23,708 bases of DNA, from contig DATCYZ010000154.1 of the NCBI GenBank assembly GCA_036526195.1, forward strand, positions 1-23,708, given 5' to 3'. The translations under genes were made by a program, and so were the position numbers. Shown here one piece after another: positions 1-7,554 of the stretch; the stretch's first letter is position 1, and each line of letters begins with the position of its first letter. The notes beneath the pieces were generated by a model. That model worked only from the letters and a program-made list of their open reading frames with translations. It was not told where the DNA came from and made no database searches. This DNA is from DATCYZ01 sp036526195 (GTDB lineage Bacteria > Pseudomonadota > Gammaproteobacteria > Burkholderiales > SG8-39).

Positions 1-17
1 ATCGCGACCGGCTTCAT
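1..17 (-). CDS. 5' end of a minus-strand gene cut by the window edge
   Basis: Read on the minus strand, an ATG at 17 begins codons for M-K-P-V-A before the window ends. It is preceded at six bases by a perfect Shine-Dalgarno sequence, AAGGAGG (24-30), and further upstream by a TAGAAT -10 hexamer (42-47). The start signals are among the best in the window, so a real gene almost certainly begins here and runs leftward. Five residues are too few to name a product. The gene diverges from the protease gene that begins at about 20, and the two 5' ends nearly touch. Confidence 0.6.
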
Positions 18-19
18 CT

Positions 20-694
20 ATGACCTCCTTGCGACGCGCGGATTCTAGACTGAGCCGGTACGGCCTGCGCGTGGCGATCGCGCTGATGCTCGCCTTGCCG
101 CCCGCCGCGTTCGCCGGCCTCGCGCTGATCGGCGTCGTGCCCGGCAAGGCCGCGGTCTTCTCGGTCGACGGCGGCAATCCGAAGCTCGTCAAGATCGGTC
201 AGAGCTGGTCCGGCATCCGCGTCCTCGCGGTCGACAAGCAGCACGCGACCGTCGAGATCGACGGCAAGCGGCAACGCATCGCGCTCGGCCAGCACCACCG
301 CTCGGGCACGTCGGCCTCGACCGACCGCCAGCAGGCAGTACTCGCGGCCGACCCACGCGGCCATTTCGTCGTCGACGGAGCCGTGAACGGAGGCGGCGTG
401 CGCTTCATCCTCGACACCGGCGCCACCACGGTAGCGCTGCCCGGCGCCGACGCGGTGCGCCTCGGTATCGACTACCGCAAGGGGCGGAGCGGAACGATCG
501 ACACCGCGAACGGGCGCACCACCGCCTGGCTGGTCAAGCTCGACACGGTGAAGGTCGGCGGCATCGAGCTCGCCAACGTCGACGCGATCGTCGTCGAGAC
601 CGGGCTGAGCATCGCGCTGCTCGGCATGACCTTCCTCAACCGCGTCGAGATGAAGCGCGACGGCGCGACGATGACGCTGATCCGCCGCTACTGA
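20..694 (+). CDS. retropepsin-like aspartic protease (TIGR02281 / clan AA family)
   Basis: The product is about 224 residues. A hydrophobic N-terminal segment (about residues 18-42, after a basic stretch) should act as a signal peptide or membrane anchor, placing the rest in the periplasm. The C-terminal half is a retropepsin-like fold: the catalytic D-T-G at residues 132-134 lies in the motif FILDTGATTVALP, and a second conserved hydrophobic-G stretch (LLGMTFLNRVE, about 200-210) follows. This matches the single-domain aspartic proteases of proteobacteria, which would act as dimers. The substrate is unknown. The start is uncertain: ATG 20 has no ribosome site and lies on the promoter and SD of the divergent gene. 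TTG 29 or GTG 71 are alternatives, the latter 19 bases after a TAGACT hexamer (46-51). The stop abuts the convergent pcm stop with no gap. Confidence 0.85.
   Translation: MTSLRRADSRLSRYGLRVAIALMLALPPAAFAGLALIGVVPGKAAVFSVDGGNPKLVKIGQSWSGIRVLAVDKQHATVEIDGKRQRIALGQHHRSGTSASTDRQQAVLAADPRGHFVVDGAVNGGGVRFILDTGATTVALPGADAVRLGIDYRKGRSGTIDTANGRTTAWLVKLDTVKVGGIELANVDAIVVETGLSIALLGMTFLNRVEMKRDGATMTLIRRY
24..47 (-). promoter_or_regulatory. -10 box and ribosome binding site of the edge gene
   Basis: On the minus strand, TAGAAT (42-47) is followed after 11 bases by AAGGAGG (24-30) and then the ATG at 17. A transcript starting 6-7 bases past the hexamer would have a leader of about 18 bases. I see no convincing -35 element. 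The signal lies inside the first codons of the plus-strand protease if that gene starts at 20. Confidence 0.5.
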
Positions 695-1462
695 TCAGCG
701 CGGCCCGGGTACCAGGGGTACGAAGCGCACCGCGAGCACGTGGCGCTGGTCGACGCCGCCGTCGGCGCGCTTGGTGGCGACGACGAGATACTGGATCGCA
801 CCCTCCGCGCCGACCGGGATCACCATCTTGCCGCCGGGGCGCAGCTGATCGACGAGCGCCTGCGGCACCTGCGGCGCGGCGGCAGCGACCACGATGCCGT
901 CGAACGGCGCCTGCTCCGGCCAGCCGAGGTAGCCGTCGCCGGTGCGCACTTCGATGTTGCGATAGCCGATCGCGCCCAGACGCTCGCCTGCGCTGCGCGC
1001 GAGTGCATCGACGATTTCGATCGAATACACCTGCTTCACGATCTCGGCGAGCACCGCGGCCTGGTACCCCGAGCCGGTGCCGACGTCGAGCACGACATGA
1101 TGCGGCTGCGGGTCGATCAGGTCGGTCGAAATCGCGACGATGTAGGGCTGTGAAATCGTCTGCCCGCTGCCGATCGGCAGCGGATGGTTGCGATAGGCGA
1201 GCGGGACCTGGGATGCCGGCACCAGCCGATGGCGCTCGACCTTGGCCATCGCCGCGCGCACCACGGGCGACATCGCGCCGCGCCCGGTCTCGCCCCGCGT
1301 CTCGGCGTACATCGACTCGATCTCGGCGACCATGCGCGCCCGCGCGGCGGCGTGGTCCGGCTCGGCGTGCAGAGACGTCATCACGAGTAGGGCGGCCAGG
1401 CTGCACAGGGCGCCTGCGCGGCGGGCCGCGGCGGTAACACGAACGCGCCAGTCCTGCGCCAT
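695..1462 (-). CDS. pcm: protein-L-isoaspartate O-methyltransferase, exported form
   Basis: This enzyme uses S-adenosylmethionine to methylate L-isoaspartyl residues, starting repair of age-damaged proteins. The SAM-binding motif I is VLDVGTGSGYQAAVLA (about residues 124-139), preceded by the family motif GSGQTISQPYIVA (98-110). Later PIMT motifs such as GDGYLGW and LRPGGKMVIPVG are present. At 255 residues it is longer than the cytoplasmic form of about 210 because of a basic, hydrophobic N-terminus (about 5-33, ending LHAEP) that looks like a signal peptide, so a periplasmic role is inferred. The ATG at 1462 lies 11 bases past the folE2 stop, so the two are probably cotranscribed. The more familiar partner surE is absent here. 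The open frame continues upstream into folE2, but that part reads as an out-of-frame shadow. Confidence 0.93.
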   Translation of the reverse strand: MAQDWRVRVTAAARRAGALCSLAALLVMTSLHAEPDHAAARARMVAEIESMYAETRGETGRGAMSPVVRAAMAKVERHRLVPASQVPLAYRNHPLPIGSGQTISQPYIVAISTDLIDPQPHHVVLDVGTGSGYQAAVLAEIVKQVYSIEIVDALARSAGERLGAIGYRNIEVRTGDGYLGWPEQAPFDGIVVAAAAPQVPQALVDQLRPGGKMVIPVGAEGAIQYLVVATKRADGGVDQRHVLAVRFVPLVPGPR

Positions 1463-1473
1463 GGCCACCGCCG

Positions 1474-2280
1474 TCAGCGCTTGGCCGCCTTGTCCTTTTC
1501 GATCAGCGCGTAGGCGCTGTGGTTGTGGATCGATTCGAAATTCTCCGCCTCGACCACGTAGGCCTCGATGCGCTCGTCCAGATTGAGCAGCGCCGCGACA
1601 TCGCGCACCATGTCCTCGACGAACTTCGGGTTGTCGTACGCGCGTTCGGTGACGAATTTCTCGTCCGGGCGCTTGAGCAGCCCGTACAGCTCGCAGGAGG
1701 CCTGCTTCTCGACCAGGTCGACGATCTCCTCGATCCAGACGAAATCGTTCAGCTGCGCCGCCACCGTCACGTGGGAGCGCTGGTTGTGCGCGCCGCGCTC
1801 GGAGATCTTCTTCGAGCAGGGGCACAGGCTGGTCACCGGCACCAGCACCTTCATGGTGAAGGTCTGCCGTCCGGCGCGGATGTCGCCGACGAAGGTCACC
1901 TCGTAGTCCATCAGGCTGCGCACGCCCGAGACCGGCGCGGCCTTGTCGATGAAGTACGGGAAACTCATCTCGATGTGGCCTTCCTCGGCTTCGAGACGCT
2001 CGACCATCTCGCGCAGCATCACCTGGAAGGTCTCCACCGTGATCTCGCGCTCGTGGGCGTTCAGGATCTCCACGAAGCGCGACATGTGCGTGCCCTTGAA
2101 CTGGTGCGGCAGGCCGACGTACATGTTGAAGCTGGCGATCGTGTGCTGCACGCCGCCGGAGCGCTCCTGGATGCGCATCGGGTGACGGATCGCCTTGATG
2201 CCCACCTTGTCGATGGCGAGCTTGCGCGAATCGTGCGAGCCCTGGACGTCCGGGATGTTCTGCAGGTCAGTCGGATTCAT
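1474..2280 (-). CDS. folE2: GTP cyclohydrolase FolE2 (type IB)
   Basis: FolE2 converts GTP to 7,8-dihydroneopterin triphosphate, the first step of folate and of queuosine-precursor synthesis. The 268-residue length is normal. Visible family features are the N-terminal block IPDVQGSHDSRKLAIDKVG, the Cys motif SLCPCSKKIS (Cys153 and Cys155) followed by the conserved His/Gln/Arg stretch GAHNQRSH (about 163-170), and a C-terminal ESIHNHSAYA. This type accepts several metals, unlike zinc-only FolE, and is often kept for growth under zinc limitation. No zinc-repressor site is evident upstream, so a housekeeping role is likely. It lies 44 bases after the dxs stop on the same strand. It has its own -10 candidate and no Shine-Dalgarno sequence. 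Downstream is pcm. Confidence 0.96.
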   Translation of the reverse strand: MNPTDLQNIPDVQGSHDSRKLAIDKVGIKAIRHPMRIQERSGGVQHTIASFNMYVGLPHQFKGTHMSRFVEILNAHEREITVETFQVMLREMVERLEAEEGHIEMSFPYFIDKAAPVSGVRSLMDYEVTFVGDIRAGRQTFTMKVLVPVTSLCPCSKKISERGAHNQRSHVTVAAQLNDFVWIEEIVDLVEKQASCELYGLLKRPDEKFVTERAYDNPKFVEDMVRDVAALLNLDERIEAYVVEAENFESIHNHSAYALIEKDKAAKR

Positions 2281-2292
2281 GGGCGGAGTATA
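2281..2292 (-). promoter_or_regulatory. extended -10 promoter abutting folE2
   Basis: On the minus strand, TG-A-TATACT (hexamer 2287-2292, TG just upstream) is separated from the folE2 ATG by only six bases. The extended -10 form could compensate for a poor -35. Transcription from it would begin at or next to the start codon, giving a leaderless mRNA. Confidence 0.45.
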
Positions 2293-2324
2293 TCATCCGA
2301 CAAAATTACTCAGGTATTGCCGTT

Positions 2325-4175
2325 TCACGCATCAAGTCCCGCGAACACGCGCACCGAGCGCTCGATGCCGGACGCATCCAGGCCGACCGAGGCCAGCAGT
2401 TTCGCCGGGTCGCCATGGTCGATGAACCGGTCCGGCAGGCCGAGGAGCAGGATCCGGTTGCCCTGTCCCGCGGCGGCGAGCGCCTCGCATACTGCGCTGC
2501 CCGCGCCGCCCATCACGGCATGCTCCTCGACGCTGACGAGCATCTCGTGCGTTGCGGCCAGTTCGGCCACCAGCGCCGCGTCCAGCGGCTTGACGAAGCG
2601 CATGTTCACCACGGTGGCGTCGAGCGCCTCGCCGGCCGCAAGCGCGGGCGCCAGCATCGAGCCGAAGGCGAGGATGGCGATGCGCCGGCCCTGGCGACGC
2701 ACCTCGGCCTTGCCGATCGGCAGGGCGCGCGGGACCGGATCGAGCGCCGCGCCCGGGCCGGCACCGCGCGGGTAGCGCACCGCCGCGGGCCCCTCGTGCG
2801 TGATCGCGGTTTGCAGCATCTGGCGGCACTCGTTCTCGTCGCCCGGCGCCATGATCAGCAGGTTCGGCAGCGTGCGCAGGAACGCATAGTCGAACGCGCC
2901 GTTGTGGGTCGCGCCGTCCGCGCCGACCAGACCGCCGCGATCCAGCGCGAAGGTGACCGGCAGGTTCTGGATCGCCACGTCGTGCACCAGCTGGTCGTAG
3001 CCGCGCTGCAGGAAGGTGGAATAGATCGCCACCACCGGACGCAGGCCCTCGCAGGCGAGACCGGCGGCGAAGGTCACCGCATGCTGCTCGGCGATGCCGA
3101 CGTCGAAGTAGCGCGTCGGGTACAGCTCGGAATACTTCACCATGCCCGAGCCCTCGCGCATCGCCGGCGTCACCGCCACCAGCCGCGGCTCGCGCGCAGC
3201 GGTCTCACAGAGCCAGTCCCCGAAGATCTGGCTGTAGCTCGGGCGCCCGCCGGTGGCCTTCTTCAGCCCCTCGGCGGGATCGAACTTGCCCGGGCCGTGG
3301 TAGGCGATCGGGTCGTCCTCCGCGAGCTTGTAGCCCTGCCCCTTGCGCGTCACCACGTGCAGGAACTGCGGGCCCTTCAGCTTGGCGATGTTGCCGAGCG
3401 TCGCCACCAGGGTGTCGAGGTCATGGCCGTCGATCGGGCCGATGTAGTTGAAGCCGAACTCCTCGAACAGCGTGCTCGGCGTCACCATGCCCTTGACGTG
3501 GTCCTCGGCGCGGCGCGCCAGCTCCCACATCGCGGGCAGGCGCTTGAGGATGTGCTCGCTCGCGCGCTTGGCGGTGTCGTACAGGCGCCCGGAGAGCAGC
3601 CGCGCGAGGTAATTGGTGAGCGCCCCCACCGGCGGCGAGATCGACATCTCGTTGTCGTTCAGCACCACCAGCAGGTCGACGTCCATCGCGCCGGCGTTGT
3701 TCATCGCCTCGAAGGCCATGCCGGCGGACATCGCACCGTCGCCGATCACGGCGATGGCGCGCCGGTTTTCGCCCTTCAGGCGGGCCGCGGCGGCCATGCC
3801 GAGCGCGGCCGAGATCGAGGTCGAGGAATGCGCGGTGCCGAAGGTGTCGTAGGGCGACTCGCTGCGCTTCGGGAAGCCCGAGATGCCGTCGAGCTGGCGC
3901 AGCGTGCCCATACGCTCGCGCCGTCCGGTGAGGATCTTGTGCGGGTAGGTCTGGTGCCCCACGTCCCAGACGATGCGGTCCTCGGGCGTATCGAAGATGT
4001 AGTGCAGCGCGATGGTCAGCTCGACCGTGCCGAGGTTCGACGACAGATGCCCGCCGGTCTTCGACACCGAGTCGAGCACGAAGGCGCGCAGTTCGTCCGC
4101 CAGTTGCGGCAGGTCGCGGCGATCGAGCCGTCGCAGGGCCGCCGGGTCGTCGATCGTCTTGAGCAGTTCGTACAT
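2325..4175 (-). CDS. dxs: 1-deoxy-D-xylulose-5-phosphate synthase
   Basis: Dxs condenses pyruvate and glyceraldehyde 3-phosphate to DXP, the entry step of the MEP isoprenoid pathway, using thiamine diphosphate. The 616-residue length is typical. Hallmarks are the N-terminal SKTGGHLSSNLG, the ThDP/Mg motif GDGAMSAGMAFEAMNNAG with a downstream NDNEMSI, the transketolase pyrimidine-domain motif FDVGIAEQHAVTFAAGLA with its catalytic Glu, and RYPRGAGPG in the C-terminal region. I chose ATG 4175 because family members start MY(E/D)LLKTIDDP. An in-frame ATG at 4253 overlaps the ispA stop (ATGA) and would add 26 poorly conserved residues. A TACAAT hexamer lies six bases before ATG 4175. It is downstream of xseB and ispA on the same strand. 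Confidence 0.97.
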   Translation of the reverse strand: MYELLKTIDDPAALRRLDRRDLPQLADELRAFVLDSVSKTGGHLSSNLGTVELTIALHYIFDTPEDRIVWDVGHQTYPHKILTGRRERMGTLRQLDGISGFPKRSESPYDTFGTAHSSTSISAALGMAAAARLKGENRRAIAVIGDGAMSAGMAFEAMNNAGAMDVDLLVVLNDNEMSISPPVGALTNYLARLLSGRLYDTAKRASEHILKRLPAMWELARRAEDHVKGMVTPSTLFEEFGFNYIGPIDGHDLDTLVATLGNIAKLKGPQFLHVVTRKGQGYKLAEDDPIAYHGPGKFDPAEGLKKATGGRPSYSQIFGDWLCETAAREPRLVAVTPAMREGSGMVKYSELYPTRYFDVGIAEQHAVTFAAGLACEGLRPVVAIYSTFLQRGYDQLVHDVAIQNLPVTFALDRGGLVGADGATHNGAFDYAFLRTLPNLLIMAPGDENECRQMLQTAITHEGPAAVRYPRGAGPGAALDPVPRALPIGKAEVRRQGRRIAILAFGSMLAPALAAGEALDATVVNMRFVKPLDAALVAELAATHEMLVSVEEHAVMGGAGSAVCEALAAAGQGNRILLLGLPDRFIDHGDPAKLLASVGLDASGIERSVRVFAGLDA

Positions 4176-4187
4176 GGAAGGATTGTA
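4176..4187 (-). promoter_or_regulatory. -10-like box directly before dxs
   Basis: TACAAT (4182-4187, minus strand) is followed by six bases and the dxs ATG. No good -35 is seen at 16-18 bases. If active, it would give a leaderless dxs message independent of the ispA-linked transcript. Confidence 0.35.
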
Positions 4188-4252
4188 GCTGCCCGCCTCC
4201 CCACGCCCGTCGTCGCGCGGCAGTTCGCCGGAGAGTCCGCCGACCGCGCTCA

Positions 4253-5170
4253 TCAGAACTTGCGCAGCACGATGAAGTCCGCCAGCGCGGCGAGGCGGGC
4301 GGCGCGCGCGCCCAGCACGCCGAGCGCGCCCTGCGCCTCGGCACGCAGCTCCTCGGCGAACGCGCGCGCGCGAGCCACCCCGAGCGCGGAGACATAGGTG
4401 GGCTTGCCCTGCTGCGCATCCTTGCCCGCGGTCTTGCCGAGCGTGGCCGTGCCAGCCTCGGTATCGAGCACGTCGTCGACCACCTGGAACGCGAGCCCGA
4501 CGCATTTCGCGTAGCGGTCGAGCCCCTCGCGCGCCGCCGCCTCGAGCGGGGTGCCGCAGGCGGCGCCGAGCTGCACGGCCGCGCGGATCAGCGCGCCGGT
4601 CTTGTGGATGTGCATGAACTCCAGTTCCGGCACCGTGAGCGTGGTGCCGGTGGAGGCGAGGTCGATGGCCTGCCCGCCGGCCATGCCGCGCGAACCGGCG
4701 GCCTGCGCGAGCGTCTTCACCATGTCCAGCTGCACGCTCGCATCGTCCGCGAGGCGATGCTCCGAGAGCAGCTGGAAGGCGAGCGACTGCAGGGCATCAC
4801 CGGTCAGCATGGCGGTGGCCTCGTCGTACTCGACATGCACCGTCGGCTTGCCCCGGCGCAGCACGTCGTCGTCCATGCAGGGCAGGTCGTCGTGCACCAG
4901 CGAGTAGGCGTGGATCATTTCGACGGCAGCGGCCGCGACCGCGACCCGCGCCGGGTCGGCGCCGGTCACTTCGCCCGCGGCGAAGGCGAGCAAGGGCCTG
5001 ACGCGCTTGCCGCCCTCGAGCGTGGCATAGCGCATGGCGGCATGCAGGCGGGCCGGCGCGGTACGCGGATCGGGCAGCAGGCGCGCCAGCGCGCTTTCCA
5101 TCCGCGCCTGGATGTCTCCCATCCAGGCGGGGAATGCCGGCTCAGTCGTCCTCGCCGTCATCGACCGCAT
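4253..5170 (-). CDS. ispA: farnesyl diphosphate synthase (short-chain polyprenyl synthase)
   Basis: IspA joins isopentenyl-PP to dimethylallyl-PP and geranyl-PP to make farnesyl-PP for quinones and undecaprenyl lipid carriers. The first Asp-rich motif is DDLPCMDDD (about residues 94-102) and the second is DDVLD (232-236). GGKRVRPLL (53-61), the GDALQSLAF block and the KTGALIRAAV region are also typical. Length is 305 residues from the ATG at 5170. ATG 5161 and ATG 5122 are alternatives, none with a strong ribosome site. With the 5170 start it overlaps the end of xseB by 29 bases, which implies translational coupling. Its stop overlaps a possible dxs start at 4253. The xseB-ispA-dxs order is widespread in proteobacteria. 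Confidence 0.96.
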   Translation of the reverse strand: MRSMTARTTEPAFPAWMGDIQARMESALARLLPDPRTAPARLHAAMRYATLEGGKRVRPLLAFAAGEVTGADPARVAVAAAAVEMIHAYSLVHDDLPCMDDDVLRRGKPTVHVEYDEATAMLTGDALQSLAFQLLSEHRLADDASVQLDMVKTLAQAAGSRGMAGGQAIDLASTGTTLTVPELEFMHIHKTGALIRAAVQLGAACGTPLEAAAREGLDRYAKCVGLAFQVVDDVLDTEAGTATLGKTAGKDAQQGKPTYVSALGVARARAFAEELRAEAQGALGVLGARAARLAALADFIVLRKF

Positions 5171-5417
5171 CGGGCGCCAGCGACTTCAGGACCTCGCCTT
5201 CGAGCACCTTCACCTGCTGCTGGGCCGCCTCGAGGCGCGCCTGGCACAGGCGCGCGAGCTCAAGCCCGCGCTTGTGCGCGGCGAGCGCCTCTTCAAGCGT
5301 CAGCGTGCCGCCTTCCATCTGCTGCACCAGGCGCTCGAGTTCGGCCACCGCCTTCTCGAAACCGGGTTCGGGCGCGACCTTGTCTTGCGCGGGGGCGCTG
5401 CGGGGTGTCTTGCTCAT
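5142..5417 (-). CDS. xseB: exodeoxyribonuclease VII small subunit
   Basis: XseB is the small helical subunit that binds XseA to form exonuclease VII, which degrades single-stranded DNA from both ends. The 91-residue product contains the family signature: FEKAVAELERLVQQMEGGTLTLEEALAAHKRG, then a helix with L..CQ..L..A.Q.V, and an acidic tail (DDGEDD). I chose ATG 5417 because the family core begins about 18 residues later. The open frame continues upstream without conservation. No Shine-Dalgarno is present, but a good promoter lies close by. It is the first gene of the ispA-dxs group and is divergent from the Rieske oxygenase across 172 bases. Confidence 0.93.
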   Translation of the reverse strand: MSKTPRSAPAQDKVAPEPGFEKAVAELERLVQQMEGGTLTLEEALAAHKRGLELARLCQARLEAAQQQVKVLEGEVLKSLAPDAVDDGEDD

Positions 5418-5428
5418 GGGGGAGTCGA

Positions 5429-5458
5429 ACCATAGCCGAACGCCGCAGCCACGGTCAA
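5429..5458 (-). promoter_or_regulatory. sigma70-type promoter of xseB-ispA-dxs
   Basis: On the minus strand, TTGACC (5453-5458) and TATGGT (5429-5434) are separated by 18 bases. This is the best -35/-10 pair I found in the window. The predicted start is about five bases before the xseB ATG, so the leader is too short for a ribosome site. Confidence 0.55.
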
Positions 5459-5536
5459 ACGCAACCGCGGGCGCGGCGCACGACCGCGCGCCATGCGGCA
5501 TGCCCCGGCCTGCGCGGACCGCCGGTGACGGGGCGT

Positions 5537-5542
5537 TAGAAT
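5537..5542 (+). promoter_or_regulatory. -10-like box upstream of the Rieske oxygenase
   Basis: TAGAAT (5537-5542) lies 47 bases before the ATG at 5590 and points away from xseB. The -35 region is G+C-rich and a poor match. Together with the xseB promoter it would make this 172-base gap a divergent promoter region. Confidence 0.35.
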
Positions 5543-5589
5543 GGCGGCTCCTGCGACCGTGTCCGGTACGCGCATCGACCCGGAGTTCC

Positions 5590-6696
5590 ATGTCCGAATT
5601 CGCCGCGCAGCGCCAGCTTCGTCCCGCCGGGGGCCAGCTCCCCGTCGCCTGGTACGTCGATCCGCAGGTCTATCTTCGCGAGCAGCAGTCGATCTTCGCG
5701 CCGGGGTCACACTACGTCGGCCACGCGCTGATGGTGCCCGAGCCGGGCGACTACCAGACGCTTGCCTGGATGGACCACGCGCGCGCCCTGGTGCGCGACG
5801 GCAGCGGCATCGCGCTGCTGTCCAACATCTGCCGTCATCGGCAGGCGCTGCTGCTCGAAGGCCGGGGCCGCGCGCAGTCCATCGTCTGCCCGGCGCACCA
5901 CTGGACCTACGACCTTTCGGGCGAATTGCTCGGCGCGCCGCACTTCGAGGACCGGCCGCCCCTGCGCCTCGAATCGGCGCCGCTCACCGACTGGCGCGGC
6001 CTGCTGTTCGCCGGCACGCGCGACGTGGCCGCGGAGCTGGCCGACTTTGCGCCGGCGGCGGATTTCGATTTTTCCGGCCATGTCTTCGACCATGCCGACA
6101 TCGTCGACCTGCCCTTCAACTGGAAGACGTTCCTCGAGATCTACCTCGAGCTCTACCACGTCGAGGCGGTGCACCCGGGGGTGCGCCAGTTCGTCGATCC
6201 CGGCGTGTTTCGCTGGCAGTTCGGCGAGCACTGGTCGAACCAGGTCATGGGCGTGTTCCGGAACCTGCGCAACCCGGGCACGCCCGCCTACGCCCGCTAC
6301 CAGGAAATGCTGCTGGCCTACCGCGGCGGCAAACCGCCGAAGTACGGCACACAGTGGTCGATCTACTATCCCAATGTGATGATGGAGTGGTACCCGGAGG
6401 CGCTCGTGATTTCGCACCTGATTCCCCGCAGTCCGACGCTCACCACGAACGTGGTCGAGTTCTACTACCCGGAAGAGGTCTTCCACTTCGAGCGCGAGCT
6501 CATCGCCGCGCACCAGAGCGCCTACCTCGAGACCTCGGCGGAAGACGCCATGGTCTGCGCGCGCATCGAGCGCGGCCGCGCCGCGCTGTGGCGCGAAGGG
6601 CGCGACGACCGCGGCCCCTACCAGTCGCCGCTCGAGGATGGCGTGGTGCACCTGCACGAATGGATCCGCGCGCGCCTCGGGGAGCCCGCGCGATGA
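5590..6696 (+). CDS. Rieske-type ring-hydroxylating oxygenase, alpha subunit
   Basis: This is a 368-residue non-heme iron oxygenase with an N-terminal Rieske [2Fe-2S] domain and a C-terminal catalytic domain. Rieske ligands are Cys81 and His83 (CRH) and Cys100 and His103 (CPAHH). The mononuclear iron site is in NWKTFLEIYLELYHVEAVH, with His190 and His195. A carboxylate near the C-terminus (EDAMVCARIERG) is the likely third ligand. Residue 187, two before the Tyr-His, is Glu rather than the Asp that usually bridges the Rieske and iron centres. No ferredoxin, reductase or beta subunit is nearby. A GGAG sits four bases before ATG 5590. The gene overlaps sseA by ATGA. The substrate is unknown: choline/carnitine-like or aromatic compounds are possible, but the sequence alone does not decide. 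Confidence 0.9.
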   Translation: MSEFAAQRQLRPAGGQLPVAWYVDPQVYLREQQSIFAPGSHYVGHALMVPEPGDYQTLAWMDHARALVRDGSGIALLSNICRHRQALLLEGRGRAQSIVCPAHHWTYDLSGELLGAPHFEDRPPLRLESAPLTDWRGLLFAGTRDVAAELADFAPAADFDFSGHVFDHADIVDLPFNWKTFLEIYLELYHVEAVHPGVRQFVDPGVFRWQFGEHWSNQVMGVFRNLRNPGTPAYARYQEMLLAYRGGKPPKYGTQWSIYYPNVMMEWYPEALVISHLIPRSPTLTTNVVEFYYPEEVFHFERELIAAHQSAYLETSAEDAMVCARIERGRAALWREGRDDRGPYQSPLEDGVVHLHEWIRARLGEPAR

Positions 6697-7535
6697 GCGC
6701 CGCCGTGCTGATCGACGGCGCCACGCTGGCCGCCCGCCTGGGCGATGCCGGCGTGCGGATCTTCGACTGCCGACACGACCTCGCCAAGCCGGCGCTGGGC
6801 GCACAGCAGTACGCGCAGGCGCACCTGCCGGGCGCGCTGCACGCGCACATGGACCACGACCTCGCCCGCCATGGCGACGTCAGCAACGGCCGGCATCCGT
6901 TGCCCACGCCGGAGGCGTTTGCCGCCTGGCTTGGCCGCCAGGGCGTGCGGCCCGAGGACCATGTGGTGGCCTATGACGCCGGCGGCGGCACCTCGGCCGC
7001 GCGCCTGTGGTGGATGCTGCGCTGGATGGGGCACGCGAAGGTGTCGGTGCTCGACGGCGGCATCGCGGCCTGGGTCGCCGAGGGCCGGCCGGTCACTGCG
7101 GAGGTCGCCGCCTTTCCCAAGTCCGCCTATCCGGTGGCGCCGCGCGCCGCGCTGGCCGTCGACGTCGGCACGGTGGAGTCGCACCTGCGCGACGGCAGCA
7201 TGCTGATCCTCGACGCGCGCGCCGCGGCGCGCTTTCGCGGCGAATCCGAGCCGATCGATCCGGTGGCGGGCCGCATTCCCGGCTCGCGCAACCGCTTCTG
7301 CGGCGAGAACCTCGACGGCGGCCGCTTCAAGCCGGCCGCGCAGCTGCGCAAGGAGTTCGAGGCCGTGCTCGACGGCACGCCGCCGTCGCAGGTGGTGCAC
7401 TCGTGCGGCTCGGGGGTCGCCGCCTGCCACAACGCGCTCGCCATGGAGATCGCGGGCCTTCCCGGCTCGCGCGTCTACCCCGGCTCGTGGAGCGAGTGGA
7501 TCGCGGATCCGGGCCGGCCGCGCGAGACCGGCTGA
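6693..7535 (+). CDS. sseA: 3-mercaptopyruvate/thiosulfate sulfurtransferase (two rhodanese domains)
   Basis: The 280-residue product has two rhodanese domains. The N-terminal, inactive domain runs from about residue 5 to 135 (DCRHDL, then LDGGIAAWVAEGRP). The C-terminal domain, about 155-275, carries the catalytic loop CGSGVAA with Cys238. The CGSG(V)xA loop is typical of mercaptopyruvate sulfurtransferases rather than the CRKGVT of thiosulfate enzymes, so 3-mercaptopyruvate is the likely sulfur donor. There is no signal peptide, so it is cytoplasmic. The start codon overlaps the stop of the Rieske oxygenase (ATGA at 6693-6696), implying translational coupling. A link with Fe-S maintenance of that oxygenase is conceivable but only inferred. 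Confidence 0.92.
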   Translation: MSAAVLIDGATLAARLGDAGVRIFDCRHDLAKPALGAQQYAQAHLPGALHAHMDHDLARHGDVSNGRHPLPTPEAFAAWLGRQGVRPEDHVVAYDAGGGTSAARLWWMLRWMGHAKVSVLDGGIAAWVAEGRPVTAEVAAFPKSAYPVAPRAALAVDVGTVESHLRDGSMLILDARAAARFRGESEPIDPVAGRIPGSRNRFCGENLDGGRFKPAAQLRKEFEAVLDGTPPSQVVHSCGSGVAACHNALAMEIAGLPGSRVYPGSWSEWIADPGRPRETG

Positions 7536-7554
7536 TCCCTGCGGCGGCGCCGGC

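Noticed and set aside
2200..2330. Riboswitch or zinc-repressor site before folE2
   Set aside because: The gap to dxs is only 44 bases, and I see no Zur-like dyad or room for a riboswitch.
2415..4397. Long plus-strand open frame opposite dxs
   Set aside because: Its translation is His/Arg/Val-rich shadow sequence with no recognisable motif, while the minus strand encodes an intact Dxs.
4176..4505. Longer Dxs start reaching into ispA
   Set aside because: Residues before the MYELLKTIDDP start show no family similarity. ATG 4253 remains a possible alternative and is noted with dxs.
5541..6692. Upstream extension of the sseA frame across the Rieske oxygenase gene
   Set aside because: The extension is an out-of-frame reading of the oxygenase. 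Rhodanese similarity begins only at 6693, where an ATGA overlap gives a proper start.
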